Positions 35,299 to 47,891 of a stretch of 64,000 nucleotides of DNA are shown one piece after another (position 1 is the stretch's first letter; each line of letters begins with the position of its first letter). The position numbers were made by a program, and so were the translations under genes. Source of the DNA: Adiantum capillus-veneris (taxonomy: Eukaryota > Streptophyta > Polypodiopsida > Polypodiales > Pteridaceae); NCBI GenBank assembly GCA_014529385.2, contig CM043955.1:152694140-152758139 (forward strand). Reading direction: 5' to 3'. The notes under the pieces are model-generated. The model saw only the letters and a program-made list of their open reading frames with translations, had not been told where the DNA came from and did no database searches.

Positions 35299-35334
35299 AT
35301 TTTTAAGAAGATAAGGAGGCTTATTAGCTACAAA

Positions 35335-35876
35335 TGTCACAATCTGCTGATGTGTGAAGCCATTGAAGAACGGAGCCGACTTGCAAATCCCAATCGACGG
35401 GCCAAAACCCTAGAAGAAGCAACAGAAGAAGTTTCACCAGCAGGCACAGTCTTGACGAGTGGCAACTTATGGGACCCCGTGCGATGGGACCCAAGCGACT
35501 AAATAAATCAAAACCAACACCCGCGCGCACGCACACACTCACACAGAGAAGATGTGCAATCAACTGATGATGTGGCAGGACAGTACATACGCTCTAGATT
35601 TTGCGTTGACATGTTGACATGGCACTGTACAGACATCCATAAAATGCGCTAACAGTTGATGTGGCAGATTGTACGGATTTCCACAGTTTATGAGCAACTT
35701 TTCAACCAAATGCTTTTGAATTTGAATCTTTTCATGTAATTGCTTTTTATAGACCAAGGGCCTTTAAATATGAGCCAAGGGCTCATTCTTTGGTATGCTT
35801 CTACGTGAAGGTGCAGAGCATGGAGTATCGTCGTTGTATCGAGTTCAAGCAATATAAAGAAATTTCCCCGTGAAAG
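35335..35876 (+). repeat. 5' LTR of element G
   Basis: Starts TGTCACAA; aligns with 37324-37881 throughout, with indels. The 3' end reads GTGAAAG rather than the usual CA, so the exact edge is set by the PBS. Confidence 0.8.
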
Positions 35877-35888
35877 TGGTATCAGATC
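35877..35888 (+). other. Primer-binding site of G (initiator Met tRNA)
   Basis: TGGTATCAGATC, one mismatch from the usual plant initiator-Met PBS TGGTATCAGAGC, directly after the LTR. Confidence 0.85.
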
Positions 35889-36128
35889 TTCATGCATGTG
35901 CTTTTTTGAAAGCACACCAATCCTACCAAAGAGCGGACAGATCAAGAATCTTCATGCTGGGAATCGTCGTGCTGGGAATTTTATTAAAGAATCTTCGTGT
36001 CCTAGTACCAGAGCTTCAAGTGTGTGCTTTTTTGAAAACATACCGGTCCTACCAAAGAGCAGATAGAGCAAGAATCTTTGTGCTGGGAATCTTCGTGCTA
36101 AGAATTTTATCGAAGAATCTTCGTGTCT
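35888..36128 (+). repeat. 126-bp tandem duplication inside G
   Basis: Two diverged copies beginning at 35888 and 36014, sharing TGTGCTTTTTTGAAA, CCTACCAAAGAGC and AAGAATCTTCGTGTC. The phrase GAATCTTCGTGTCT also occurs just before element D1 (about 46377), so D1 probably inserted in related DNA. Confidence 0.8.
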
Positions 36129-36777
36129 CGACCTAGTCTATTCAGCGATTTCCACCCTTACTCCATCGCACATCGAACTTGCTCCCGTCTTGATCGCTCT
36201 ATCTTACAAGGCATTAAGCCATAAAGATCACTTGTAGTAGTGGATGTCTATAGCTACCAAGCCGTACACTCCAAGGACTTGGCAAGCTTTCAAGAAATTT
36301 TTTGCACGAAGTTACATGCCTTCTGACATCTTCCTTCGGAGTACAACTTGGCAAAAAGGGGTATCCTGAAACGCTTCCCACGAAAACCCTAGCAGATTAC
36401 AACTTGAAATTTTTTTATCTCTCAGTATAGGTCTCTTCTCAAACCGATAACCTTGGAGATCTAGTGTGATTACTATGTCTTGGAACTACCATCGCCGCTA
36501 CAGGAACACTGTTTGTTGAGGCTTGTTTCGACTGCTCAAGAGCTTATAGACCAAGCTACGGTCGGCTATAAATTTATGCAAAGGCAATCATCTTTTCGAG
36601 CTCAACTGATGTCAAGATTGCTTTCGAAGTTTCAATTCTGTTTGAGAACTTGTTCGATGATCCTGTTTGGAATTTGTTTCAAATGGATGGTATCTCTTTT
36701 GAACTTGTCTTTCGTCTCAATGCTTGGTAATTTACTCCCAGGTGGAGTAGTGAAAAATGTTGCTTTCCTATTGTGTG

Positions 36778-36940
36778 AACCTCGAAACAACGCAAACAGG
36801 ATGTCTGGGGAGTGTTTCGTTGTATGTTGGAACACCTCCGAATGACGCAGACGAGATGTTTAGGGAGCGTTTGGTTGTATGCTTGAACCTCCAAACAACG
36901 CAGGCTGCGGTCTGGGGGCGTTTGGTTGTTAAAGACCTCT
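36778..36940 (+). repeat. Three about 55-bp tandem units inside G
   Basis: Units share GAACCTC, AACGCA and GGGAGYGTTTSGTTGTATG-like ends. A frame is open across part of it but shows no domain. Confidence 0.65.
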
Positions 36941-37311
36941 GTATCTCTCAATCTAGAACTTTTTAGGTTATGCAGGAGAAGTGATCCTCATGACCCAAAC
37001 TAGGATGGTTATTTGCGGCGAGAGTATTCATCAGCAACTTTATGTCCCTTTGTCTTAGAACATGCATATGTGCACATTTGTGTTGCCATGCGACGTGCCA
37101 ACCACTGAATACAATGAGACTCCTTATTGGATGAGATGTTCATAGGAAACCAACAATCCAGGATATCAAGAGCTCCAATCTAGAATAAGAAAATTGATCG
37201 TCTCTCAGATTGTCCCACGGAATGATTCTCAAAAAAAATTGAGCTAACTTGAGTTGTTTTGTAGATCTATTGTTGTAGATCTATTGTAATCATGAACAAT
37301 CACTTTCTTTC

Positions 37312-37323
37312 AAGAAGGGGGGA
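37312..37323 (+). other. Polypurine tract of element G
   Basis: AAGAAGGGGGGA immediately before TGTCACA of the 3' LTR. Confidence 0.85.
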
Positions 37324-37881
37324 TGTCACAAACTGTTGACGTGTCAAATCACCAAAGAACGGAACCGACTTGCAGATTCCGATCGAGGGGCTAAAAATGT
37401 AGAAAGAAGCAGAAGCAGTAGAAGAAATTTCATCATCATGACGAGTGGCCTATTTTTATAGAGGAGTTTTCATTAACTTATGGAACCCCGTGAGATGGGT
37501 CCCATGTGACTAGAGATAAATAAAGCAAGACCAACACACACACACACACACAAAAAAAGAGATGCACAACCAATTGATGATGTGGCAGGCCAATACAAAC
37601 GCTCCGAAATTGACGATGACATGCCAATGTGGTACTCTAAAGACGTCCACAAAATACACTAACTACTAACATGGCAAATTGTACTAATTTCCACAGTTTT
37701 CACTGGTAGCTTGAGCCAGATGCTTTTGAGTTTGAAGCTTTTCATGTAATTGCTTTTCGTAGGCCAAGGGCCTTTCAATATGAGCCAAGGGCGCATTCTC
37801 TAGCAGGGTTTTGCGTGAACGTGCAGAGGATGGAGAATTGGTGATGTTCCAAGTTCAAGCAATATTAAAAAATATCGAAAG
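37324..37881 (+). repeat. 3' LTR of element G
   Basis: Pair of 35335-35876; carries a (CA)n insertion near 37535 where the other LTR has a mixed GC/CA alternation. Confidence 0.8.
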
Positions 37882-38169
37882 TGGCGCCAAGGTTTGGGGC
37901 CAATACTTTCTAAAAGTGGAACTTCGCCACCCCCATCTCATGTGCCGTGCATCTTTCTTTCAATTCATTGTTATTTGAAGTGCTTGAAGTTGTTCAATCT
38001 GTTCTTTCCCGTTGGCAAATCGTGTCGGTCCCCGCGACAACAAAGGTACCCCCCCTCTTACTTATATGAATAATTCCATAAATTGGAAAGAGTACAAAAT
38101 TTTGAGCTAACTGTGTAAGTGTTGATGACAAATCTTATCGTGCAAATGAGTGTGTGAAATACCTGCGGG

Positions 38170-38178
38170 CAGGATGGG

Positions 38179-38241
<63 letters not shown>

Positions 38242-38326
38242 GTGGCGGACGGTGAACTCCCGACCATTTTTTGGCGGCTCACCAATGGTCACTCACTTAG
38301 TGTACGAGTGCATGAACTGTCCTCTT

Positions 38327-38392
<66 letters not shown>

Positions 38393-38518
38393 AAGAGGGA
38401 CAAGTGACAAGGGATGAGCTCCTAATCTCTTGTTGGTAGCTCACTGTTGTTTAGTATATAGAGAAGCGAAGAGAGAGAGAGAGAGAGAGGGACACATTGA
38501 ATTGTTGGCATCTATATC

Positions 38519-38564
<46 letters not shown>
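38170..38564. repeat. Cluster of four (GA)n microsatellites
   Basis: Runs at about 38178-38240, 38330-38390, 38468-38489 and 38539-38564, the last after a (TA)n. The spacers carry no gene. Confidence 0.95.
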
Positions 38565-38567
<3 letters not shown>

Positions 38568-39619
38568 CTCTACCGAAGCTTTTTGACCTGCTAAAGGCGT
38601 TAGTATCCATATGGATGAAGGTCGTTCAAATTTGTTTCCTTGACATGTGTCCCTTTAAAAATTGAAGACAAAGAGAGCATTTCCTTTCCAATGGATTAAA
38701 GAGTATTCAAACGAGTTTGATCCATAATGTGAAGTATTGATTCAATATTTTTTTGGCCAACAAAAGGCCTTAGTACCCAAAGGGTAAAGATAGTTCAGAT
38801 TTCTTTTGAGAGAAAAACGTCCCTAAGGGACTGAAAAGTCTTGTGAATAGAAAGCTAAAACTTTTGAATAGAAAGCTATTCTTCAAAAAAGCATTCACTT
38901 TTCTGCATGATTGAAAATGACTTTAGAGATCAAAACAATAAACAAAATATTCATAGGAGTTTGATCTTATGATGTAGTCTTCAAGAAAGTCTTTTTGTTT
39001 TAGCAACAAGTTTCCTCCTTATACAAATACAAACTGGAAACACTAATAGAAATATTTAAATTTGTAAAATGTTCAAATTATTTCTTAGTATAATTTCTCA
39101 GATTTTTTTTTCTTTATCATCTTCTGCAACTGGCTAATCTCAATTTTCAACCGGTTTAAGCCTAAGCTCAAACACACCTTTCTCGAACAGTGATATAGTG
39201 AGGTATTGATAAACGACTGTCTCATTCGAAGATTTCACCCAAAAAAAACACTTCACAAAATTGTTTTATTATTTTCTATGGTTGTTTGGAAGCATTAAAA
39301 TATTCTTTTGTTTGATTTGTTTCAAAATACTCATGTGCAATGTGCAGCATCTACCTTATTATTGGGGTCCCTTCATAATATATAAATCATTTCCGAGTTG
39401 GGGATACCGACTAGAAGAAAATCAAAAAATGGTCCATTGGTGGAGATGACAAGAAGATGCTTGAGGAGATTTAGAGGTAGAGGACTGAGAAGGGGGATGC
39501 AGACGACGTGGAGACCATGCCTCCCAATTAAGGATCTCTCTCTCTCTCTCTCTCTCTCTCATCGTGGAGCAATGGTAAAGACTCTTCATAAAGCATAGGT
39601 GATAAAAATCTCTTCTTCT

Positions 39620-39695
<76 letters not shown>

Positions 39696-41231
39696 CGCAT
39701 CATCCCTTGATATAGGCGTAGTGAACGTGACGTGAAGGGACTGCTTTGTAGGTGCAAGTCCATGAATGGCAAGGGAAGAGTAGGTGCAAGATCACAAGAA
39801 AGGCAAATTTGCAGGCTCGTAGGGAGGAGTCCAAAGGTAGGGAAGAGCAACACACAGAAGTAATAAGGTTTTGGTGACAAGAAAAGGAGGTCAGGACTAG
39901 ACAATGAGGGTAGAGGGAATCTTGAAGGCATTTTCCAATTAGTATAGTTTATTTTAAGCAAACTAGTAGGAGTCACTTTTAAAAATTAGATGATACAATC
40001 TATATTAAAACACACAAAATTTCATATGATTGTAAGCATTTTCCCTTAACTTACCAGGCCTTCGTGCCTTCTCAACTTGTTTTCTTTTTTGGCCTCCCCA
40101 AAGGGCTAAGTCCATAGTGATGTGTTCCCTTTTTCTTAGTGAAAAATGTCACGTATTTTAAAAGAATAAAATAAAAATGAAAATGTTTGATTGGTGAGTG
40201 ATGTAGGAGTGAGCACTCATGAGAAGGTTACAAGTGACAGTCAGTTATGTTTTCTCTCAAAAGATATTGAGAGAAGATTTTTTCCAAGATTATATTATTG
40301 AATGTCCTTGAAATTAGAATCTGGCTCCTCTTTTCTTGTGCCAATTCCATGACCAAGTGTCCGGTTTGCAAAAAGTATTAGGTAAAGGGACCAATTAGCA
40401 TACGGTACCAGAACAAAGCTACACCTTCCCCCAATTTAGAGCCAAAAAACACGAATATGCTTGGAATCTTGGTGATGTGTCCTGCTATGATTTGTTGAAA
40501 AACTGATTATTACTGGGCCTTGCATGTCTCTAACACGTGAGAAGCTTCATTTTGCATTGGAGAATGCGCTACGCTATGTATTATCCTACAATCATAGGCA
40601 GATTGCGCTCAAATTTTTGCAATGAAACCCTCTCTTCAACGCGCATCTTCTACGTCTCCTTCGACTCAAATCTGATAACGAGGGAAGGACCTAAGGCCAG
40701 CACCTCTTAGCTGGCCACCATTGGCCCCTTTACCCTAAAGGTTTTCAATGATAGGTTTCTTAAGTTGGTGAATCGTGCACACTTAAGTTAAAGATAATGT
40801 CGAGCGAATAATGGAGAGGAGCAGTTAGTCCCGAGGAGGGGGGCAAATTGTTCCCACTCGAAAGGAAAATCTTTAATCTTTAATGTCATGTTGAAGTGCA
40901 CTTTCTCGTGTTGGGTAGTTTCCACCATATTTGGTGAGTTTGCGATCGTCACCCTCAGTTTCATGAAGGCGAGGATGTATGCAAAGCATGAGCAAGACCA
41001 ATATTAGCAACGAATGGAGTTGTGCATACAGGAGCACTAGGCAATGTGGCGATAAACGGTCCGCGAGGGGATCAGAGCCAGAATGATACACAACTGAAGA
41101 CATACTATTATGATTGTCAAATTTATTAGAAACGAGGGATGTCTCAACATTCTAGGCCTTGTGGCACGAACTGACTACAGAGTTGTGAACTGCTATAGCT
41201 TGCTGATTTTGTTTGAGTGGCTATATTCCTT

Positions 41232-41277
<46 letters not shown>

Positions 41278-41712
41278 CACACACATATCATCTCCTTTTA
41301 TACTGAGATTTAAAAGAAGATTTCCTATTATACAATCATTTTAACATACACATTTTGATTTCTTTTCTTACAACAGAATATGAAGGAACTTATTTAGTCT
41401 TGACTAGTACAACAAAAAGATTTTCCCCAATCTCTACCAGCTCTAGGCTAAGCTGAGACAAACCTTTGCAAAAAAATGGTAGTTGTTTGTTGCTAAAGTC
41501 CTTATAGATCGTAATCAATTAGACGGGAACATAGTTTGCAAATGAGAAAAATGGACGGAGATAAAAGGGTTGTGAGGAGTGGCATAGAAGAGTGGTATGC
41601 AAGGCAAAGCTAAAAGAAAGGGAGGAGCTTGGTATTCACATTTCCTTGCACCTCTTGTTATCTCTCTCTAAGCGGCTAGATGTGGCGCACAATAGTTGTA
41701 CAATGTGTACTC

Positions 41713-41767
<55 letters not shown>

Positions 41768-42375
41768 CTACATTTCAACCTTATAAATGGCAAGTTGGCC
41801 CTAGCTGATGTGGGTCTCTCTTTGTCTTTCTTTTTCTTTTTTTCTTTCATATAGTGCCATACAAGATAGTGATATCATTCATCATGCCACGATGCACAAG
41901 TTCACAATCGAATAAGATCATGACATAAATATATCATCTAGTATGTAAGAGTCGCACCCCATTTTTAGCGGGCCTATGGTAAAGGTCGTTAACCATTGGT
42001 ACAATGAAAAAATGTAGGGGTTGATGAACACACGCGCACTTATTAGAGTTGCTTTAAAAATTTGAATCATTCTAAATTTTCCCATGACCAATGCTAGTAG
42101 CCAAGTCTCGTGATTTTATCACTTGTTACTATTAGAGATTATTTTGCAGGCCACGTAATTTTATCACTTTTTTTCTCTTGTTATACGGGGTACGCATGGG
42201 AAGACCGCCCTTAAAACCACGAAAATCCAATGGTTCACGTTATGTGGGCTACGCACATGTTACTACGCGGGAAGACAGCCCTTAAAACCAATGGTTGACG
42301 TGCAGGGCTGCAGCCCAAACGGCACGTCATCGCCTCGCATCGGATGCGCCAAGCTACTGAAGTTGCTGTGCGCAC

Positions 42376-42416
<41 letters not shown>

Positions 42417-42640
42417 CCAATTGCTCCAGCATGATCATTTGAAAACCTTTCCGTGTTCCCCCTACAAAAATTCACCAAACAAGTCCACTAAAAATGCAGG
42501 TCACACAAGGCCGGTAGACTCAAGATCGTGGGCAACATGATTTCAATAAATGAAGCCAGTCGATCAAGACATGGAGCATAGTTTTACTAATTGGAAGCTC
42601 CTGGCAGCCAGCTTTAGGCCTTCATTTAAGATCAACAAGA
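38565..42640. other. No gene recognised; scattered microsatellites
   Basis: Microsatellites at 39537-39560 (CT), 39623-39680 (CT) running into (GC)n 39681-39698, 41236-41272 (CT), 41718-41766 (GA) and 42384-42412 (GA). Remaining sequence is AT-rich. Open frames are short, mostly repeat-derived and without domains. Confidence 0.6.
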
Positions 42641-42674
42641 GAGTGATCTATCGATGTCCATGAACAGCCTTTTC

Positions 42675-43186
42675 TCATATCAAGAGATCGTCCTCCTCAA
42701 AGTAGAGCAGTGGATTCTGCTTCAGCTTATCTTCTTCCCTGTTGTAAGAAAATAACAATGTCAAATTGACACAGCTTTGGTGCTTTGGGTAGTGAGCTGT
42801 GTGTGCGCAACGACTCGCTTTACCTGCTTGAACTATTACTATCATCAAGCCTCAAGGCTCTACTTGCAGGAACACTCTTCTTTTTAGGCTTTGGTTCCTT
42901 GCTTCTACAATAAGCAGTCAAAGTGTCTTTACCCAAAAAAAAAAACATCAATAGGAAACAAGGTTTAATATATGGTCATCAGTGCTTACAGCGTGAGCTC
43001 ATCATCATCTTTGAACACCTCAAGTTTGACTTCAGAGGCTGCACGGGGGGCTGCAGTTGAGGAAGCTCCAGCAACCTGAAGAAAATCATCTGCATATAAG
43101 AGCACGCAAAAAAAGTGCAGATAGCAGTATTCCATATCCATCTCATCAATTATTAACCAGTCTAAAAGGTCCTCGTCCATCATCTT
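42675..43186 (-). CDS. 3' end of a spliced plant gene, product unknown
   Basis: Minus-strand exons with GT-AG borders and matching phases: 42990-43075 (after TTCTTCAG, ending before GTAAGC), 42824-42904 (after TTATTGTAG, ending before GTAAAG) and 42675-42738 (after TTACAACAG, ending TGA). Joined phases keep one frame for about 77 codons. The product is acidic with a basic patch: EVKLEVFKDDDELTL, then EPKPKKKSVPASRALRLDD, ending LLYFEEDDLLI. A further 29-nt exon at 43158-43186 is possible (donor GTTAAT, weak). I do not recognise the family. Upstream exons were not found before 43790, where an LTR begins, so the gene may be 5'-truncated. Consistent splice borders argue against chance. Confidence 0.5.
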
Positions 43187-43789
43187 CTGTGAAAGTTGGT
43201 CACGAGCACCTTAAACAGTCCACCACGGTCAGATTATTTTAACTCGACAAGAAGCGCTTACGCAGCTTGTTTAAGCGCCATGCCCATCAACAATGGTTTG
43301 GTGTACGTCTAAAAACTACTGTATTCATCCTCGGAAGAAGCTTTCTTCATGCCTCCCAAACAAGCTCAATCATGATGGCTCCTATTTATCCAGGCAATGC
43401 TCACCACCACTGAAAATTGTTGTTCTGCAATTGTCGCATGCTCCCAGGCACAACTGTTTTCTAAATAGCCGTATCTAAAGAGAAGTTTTAGCAGGAAGCC
43501 ACCACGCATGTTCTCTGTTTGTTAATGGGGTTGCTCTCCTCTACAGCTGATCAGCAGACGCGAGAGTTGTGAGCGGGATATAAATATATGTTGAAATAGA
43601 AGTAGTTCATCCTGGCTCCTCATCAGCTCCGACCAGATGGTTGCCAGCATATCCTCATAGGAGGAAGGACCCATACTAAAGCCGTGCAGACAGCCTTCCT
43701 TGCGAAGGCATCAAGCATCTAGATACTGACAACCATAGAAAACACCTCTTCTTTCGGCTGATCTGCCCACTGCACAATCGATGGCTCTA
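43187..43789. other. No feature supported
   Basis: Could hold upstream exons of the 42675-43186 gene, but no exon with good borders and frame was identified. Confidence 0.4.
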
Positions 43790-45988
43790 TCTACTCAACC
43801 ATATTTAAATCAAATCCTTCAAATTGTCTTCAGAAGCACCCCCTTGTCGACACACCCATGATCCTGTTGTATCAACGTCTTTACACTGAAGGATTCTCTC
43901 ATCTGAGAGAAACAGAAAAGTAAACAGGCCCCAAAGTCTGGTGCTCCTACCGCTATTTCTTTCATTATTACTCAGTTCAGCAGTACAACTCCCGAGGGTC
44001 CTTCTCTGCATGAGCTCTCACGGCTTCCTTGTTTAGACAGCACTGGGCACACTTATAGACTTACATGGGGTCAAAAGCAGAAACCCCTTGAAAAGGAACT
44101 GTTCCAAAACCTAACTCCAAAAGCTGGCACCCCATGGGCTTATTTGTACAGTGTATGCCACGTCACTAGTTTTACAATTGCAGATGCCACATCAACAGAC
44201 CAACGTGAATTTAGGGTTTTTCCGTACTGCTGTGACACATCAGCAACTTTATGCAATTTTAGGGTTTTCTAAGTTTTTGGTCCCTTTGCAGGTTATATCC
44301 TTTGGTAGGGTAACGTCGCCACATCAGCAACTTGTGACATACCATCTTGAAAGAAAAGGAATCCCCCTCAATTACGCCTACAAAACAAACAAGCCAAAAA
44401 CTAGTTCAATAGACACTAACTCTATGTATGCATGCACTAGACTGCACACATCCAGCACTTGCACAAAGACGACATTCACTGAATAATCATTATTTCACAT
44501 CACCTTTTTTGTCATGATCCCAGATACAAATCGTAATTATTGTGGCTTATTTAGGAATCACATCCAAACCAACCGATCTTTTCAAGGATGTCTTGATCCA
44601 CTAAATCTTGTTACTATCAGATTCGTATCCCTTATCACATTTCAAGCAGACATGCCACTAACCATCCCAAACAAGACAATACAATCATAGAGCATGCAAT
44701 CCATAAATCAAACACTAAGCTCACACTCAACACTAAGGTGCAAACACTTGATCCAATCATCATCTCATCTAGTCCAAAAATCTTTATGCACATAGATCAC
44801 TATCTAGCCATCTAATCCTTTCCAAACTCTTGATATACTAAGATCACTGTCCATTCATCTCATCCACATAGAAATCACGATGTACTAGAACCACAATCCC
44901 GACTCATTTAGCCATCACATCCAATTCTCACCGATCTCTAGCACATGTCTATAAGCACTAAATTCACCAGATCTATCATCAGACAAAATGCTGCAGACAT
45001 TTCATCTTTGCAACACATACTCTAACAATACACTCATGAAAGAGCATATCTAAACAAATTCAATCTAGGAAATTTTCAATTCAATGTACATCTTTTGCAG
45101 AGTACTGTCAGCCTATCAATATCCCTAAAATCTCATAAAGAAATTGGTGACTTTATTTAATTTAGGTAATCTTTGACAAGGCGGTAGCGTCGCTTCCCTT
45201 TCGTGCAACATGCACCCGACTAAATTCAACCCGCTCATTCGAAGTGCACTTAAGAAATAGACACTGCTAAAAATCCGAAAGCCTCAAGGTACAGCTCAAA
45301 ATTGAGGAGAATCTACGAAGTCGTCGTCTTCCATCCACTTTGTATCGAGAGCCAGAAAGTTCATGCCCTTGACCAAATTGTCGGTGGACCTAGCTTTACC
45401 TTTTTGTCCTTTTTTCTTATGCCCTAGGACCTAATGGTTGCTACCCTAGCTCCATGTTCACTTGCACAACATTTTGAATCTTCGGAATTCTCTCATGAAT
45501 CATCAGCTAGTTCCTTTGGTTCTTCGACACTTCGCGAAGACATGCCCTTGTTCACCATAGCAATAATACTTTCCCTCTTTGAAGTACTCAACATGCTACT
45601 CTTCTCTCAATTTGGGCCTGATGGATTTCTTTGTTTGCTTCTTGCCCTTCTTCCTCTACTTGGAAGACTCTTCACTTAGACACTAGCTTGTCCGTCGGGT
45701 AAGTCAAGAAGCGTGAATGCGTGGAAAATTCTTCCTTTGCGTGTTCAATGAGCTTCTAAATGCTCTTGGACTTTTGCTTCAAATAGTATCACTGAGTCAC
45801 TTTTGATAAGTGGCAACAAAACAGCTCCATCTACTTTAGAAAAAGAATCTTCCAATAAGAAGCAACTGGCACAAAGGTGTTCCAAAATGGTTGACAATCA
45901 TCATCCTCATATGGGTCTCTGCCGTGGCGGCAGTCTCTGGGGCTAGTACATCTAGGACAAAACTGCATCGTGTTGTGATGTGCCGTGT

Positions 45989-45990
<2 letters not shown>
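43790..45990 (-). mobile_element. Deletion derivative E of a chromovirus related to C
   Basis: The left part (about 43790-44339) is an LTR related to C's: CAGGCCCCAAAGTCTGG matches C's GGCCCCAAAGACTGG, and both end TTGTGACA followed by TACC..CTTGAAAG. Internal sequence 44340-45300 follows C's 3' non-coding region. 45300-45425 encodes a chromodomain end (ALDTKWMEDDDFVD beside C's AFDAKWMEEEDLAD). It passes directly into a gag zinc-knuckle-like stretch (YYCYGEQGHVFAKC, cysteines partly lost; about 45470-45600). All of pol between gag and chromodomain is therefore gone. The start of the LTR and the right end of the element are uncertain. Confidence 0.55.

Positions 45991-45993
<3 letters not shown>

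Positions 45994-46062
<69 letters not shown>
45994..46062. repeat. (CT)n microsatellite
   Basis: About 34 CT dinucleotides. Confidence 0.95.
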
Positions 46063-46064
<2 letters not shown>

Positions 46065-46074
46065 GGGTTTGAAC

Positions 46075-46310
46075 TCTCCCATTGTTTTTAGGGTTTCGTC
46101 ACCACTTTCTTGTTGTTTTTAGGGTTTCAAATTTGTTTTTTGCTATTTTTAGGTTTTCAAAAGCGTTTTCTTGCTATTTTTTACGGTTTCATCATTATTT
46201 CTTGTTGTTCTTAAAGGTTTCAAAATTGTTTTTTGCTATTTTTTAGGGTTTCACCACTATTTTTGTTGTTTTTTAGGAGTTTGCCACTGTTTCTTGCTGT
46301 TTTTTAACGT
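46075..46310 (+). repeat. Degenerate tandem repeats with telobox-like core
   Basis: Seven or so units of about 33-37 bp, each with TTTTTAGGGTTTC or a variant followed by TTGTTGTT/TTGCTATT. The AGGGTTT core matches the plant telomere unit and telo-box, but units are far longer than telomeric repeats. Confidence 0.7.
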
Positions 46311-46422
46311 TCTTGTGCAACGCACACAGGTTCGCGAGGAGAATCTGACAGAGCATGCAAGATTTTGTTTGTGAAAGAATCTTCGTGTCTGTGCCCTAGA
46401 TTTACTAGCCACTCCCACCCTT

Positions 46423-47204
46423 TGTCACGTAACACATCCAACCCTATGTGTCTCTGGACAAGCTAAACCATGACCAGGGTTCAGTTCAGTCAAGTCAATC
46501 TAGAATAGGAACTGATCTGGCACTTTTGTGAGTCTGTTCGCAGACCGTGCATAACCAGTCACGTAGAGTAGATGCATATCTTCCAGTTGCACACAGCTTG
46601 ATCATGATCATTCCCATCAGAATCCATCAGGGGAATTTTCCAGTGCATTAGACCTATTTTCCCTATTTTTTACTTATTTATTAAGTGACTTTTTTTGGAA
46701 AGTAGGTAGGGCAATTTTGAGAGTAGAGGTAGGGCAATTTTGCTAAGATAATATATAAGCAACCTAAGGCTAGCACTATCTGGCAGAAGGAGAGCATCAA
46801 CCACTCAAGTGTAGTAGGCCCTCTGGAGACCGTTCTTAGCAAGATGACCCTCACCATAGCCTGGCGTTTTCAACCCTAATAACCCAACGTTTTTGGATCC
46901 TTGAACCAGCACTTCAGCCCCAGCACCATGGCGATTTCAGCACAAAAATACTAGCATTTTTCAGCCAGCCATAACCAACGTTTTTATTCATGTTGTCCAA
47001 CGTTTTCAGCCACAAAAAAACAGCATTTTTGCACAGCCCAGATCAGCATTTTTGGTAGCAGCAAATAGCCAACTACTTCAGTGTTTTCTACTGTCAAATC
47101 AGCGTTTTCCAACAAGGCAAAATCAGCAGACAGAAGAGCAGTAGATTCAACAAGTCCCAAGCACGATAGACAGCATCGTTGCACAACTTCTCCGATGTCG
47201 TATT

Positions 47205-47258
<54 letters not shown>

Positions 47259-47422
47259 TCTCATGCACCTTCACGCAGTGTCCAATCACTTTGTTTGTGT
47301 CCATTGCACTCTCTCATTACAGAATGGAAGGCTCTCCCTTCCATAAGAAAAAGGAACCTTGAGCACAGTTCGGAGCACTCATCTTGAGCAAAGTTCAACA
47401 TTCGCTTCTGCTGCACATTACA
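46423..47422 (+). repeat. 5' LTR of D1 (1,000 bp)
   Basis: Starts TGTCACGTAACA, ends ATTACA one base before the PBS. TATA-like ATATATAAGC at 46751-46760. Downstream, within about 46860-47120, a motif like AGCGTTTTCAGCC recurs many times, followed by (CT)n at 47206-47254. Inverted relative to the D2 LTR. Confidence 0.8.
47206..47254. repeat. (CT)n microsatellite in LTR D1
   Basis: About 24 CT dinucleotides in the part of the LTR downstream of the TATA-like box. Confidence 0.95.
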
Positions 47423-47423
47423 T

Positions 47424-47435
47424 TGGTATCAAAGC
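47424..47435 (+). other. Primer-binding site of D1 (initiator Met tRNA)
   Basis: TGGTATCAAAGC, one change from the usual TGGTATCAGAGC. Confidence 0.85.
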
Positions 47436-47891
47436 TTTGGCAATGTTCTGTATCACTCAAGCAAAGAACCACAAGAACCACATAATTTTTTTGCTTGTTG
47501 CGGTCGCACATAACTCAAGTCCTCTTGGGCATGTCCATTCCTAATCGTGTTTTGAAGAGTGACAAGAAACCCAAGAAAGAAGGGCTTGTCCAACCTCCCC
47601 TTGTGCCTCTTTTCACTCATTGAGAGCGGACCGCGCACTTAGCGGCCGGCCAATCGACGTGAGGTGGAAAAAAACAACCTTGGTGTAAGCGCAAGGTCGC
47701 CAAGGGGTGCGCCCGCGGAAAAGAGTAGAACTCGGGTGAAGAGAAGATCCTTCTCTAACACAGATTGCAAGCAAAAGAAGAACCTCAAGACCCTCAAGAA
47801 CCTCAAGAACTCAGGACCCCCAAGAACCCAAAAACCCAAGACCCACAAGAATCCAAGTTTCTCGAGAACTTAAGAACCAAGATCACAGGGT

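Larger units (their letters stand above)
35335..37881 (+). mobile_element. Small non-autonomous LTR element G
   Basis: LTRs 35335-35876 and 37324-37881, PBS 35877-35888, polypurine tract 37312-37323, all in plus orientation. The internal region is only about 1.45 kb with no gag or pol domain, so it depends on other elements. No clear target duplication: ACAAA on the left, TGGCG on the right. Size is between TRIM and LARD classes. Confidence 0.8.

Noticed and set aside
38150-39976. Several 60-184-residue frames rich in Arg-Glu or Leu-Ser
   Set aside because: Microsatellite translation only.
43805-44011. 68-residue minus-strand frame as a gene
   Set aside because: Lies within an LTR homologous to chromovirus C's LTR.
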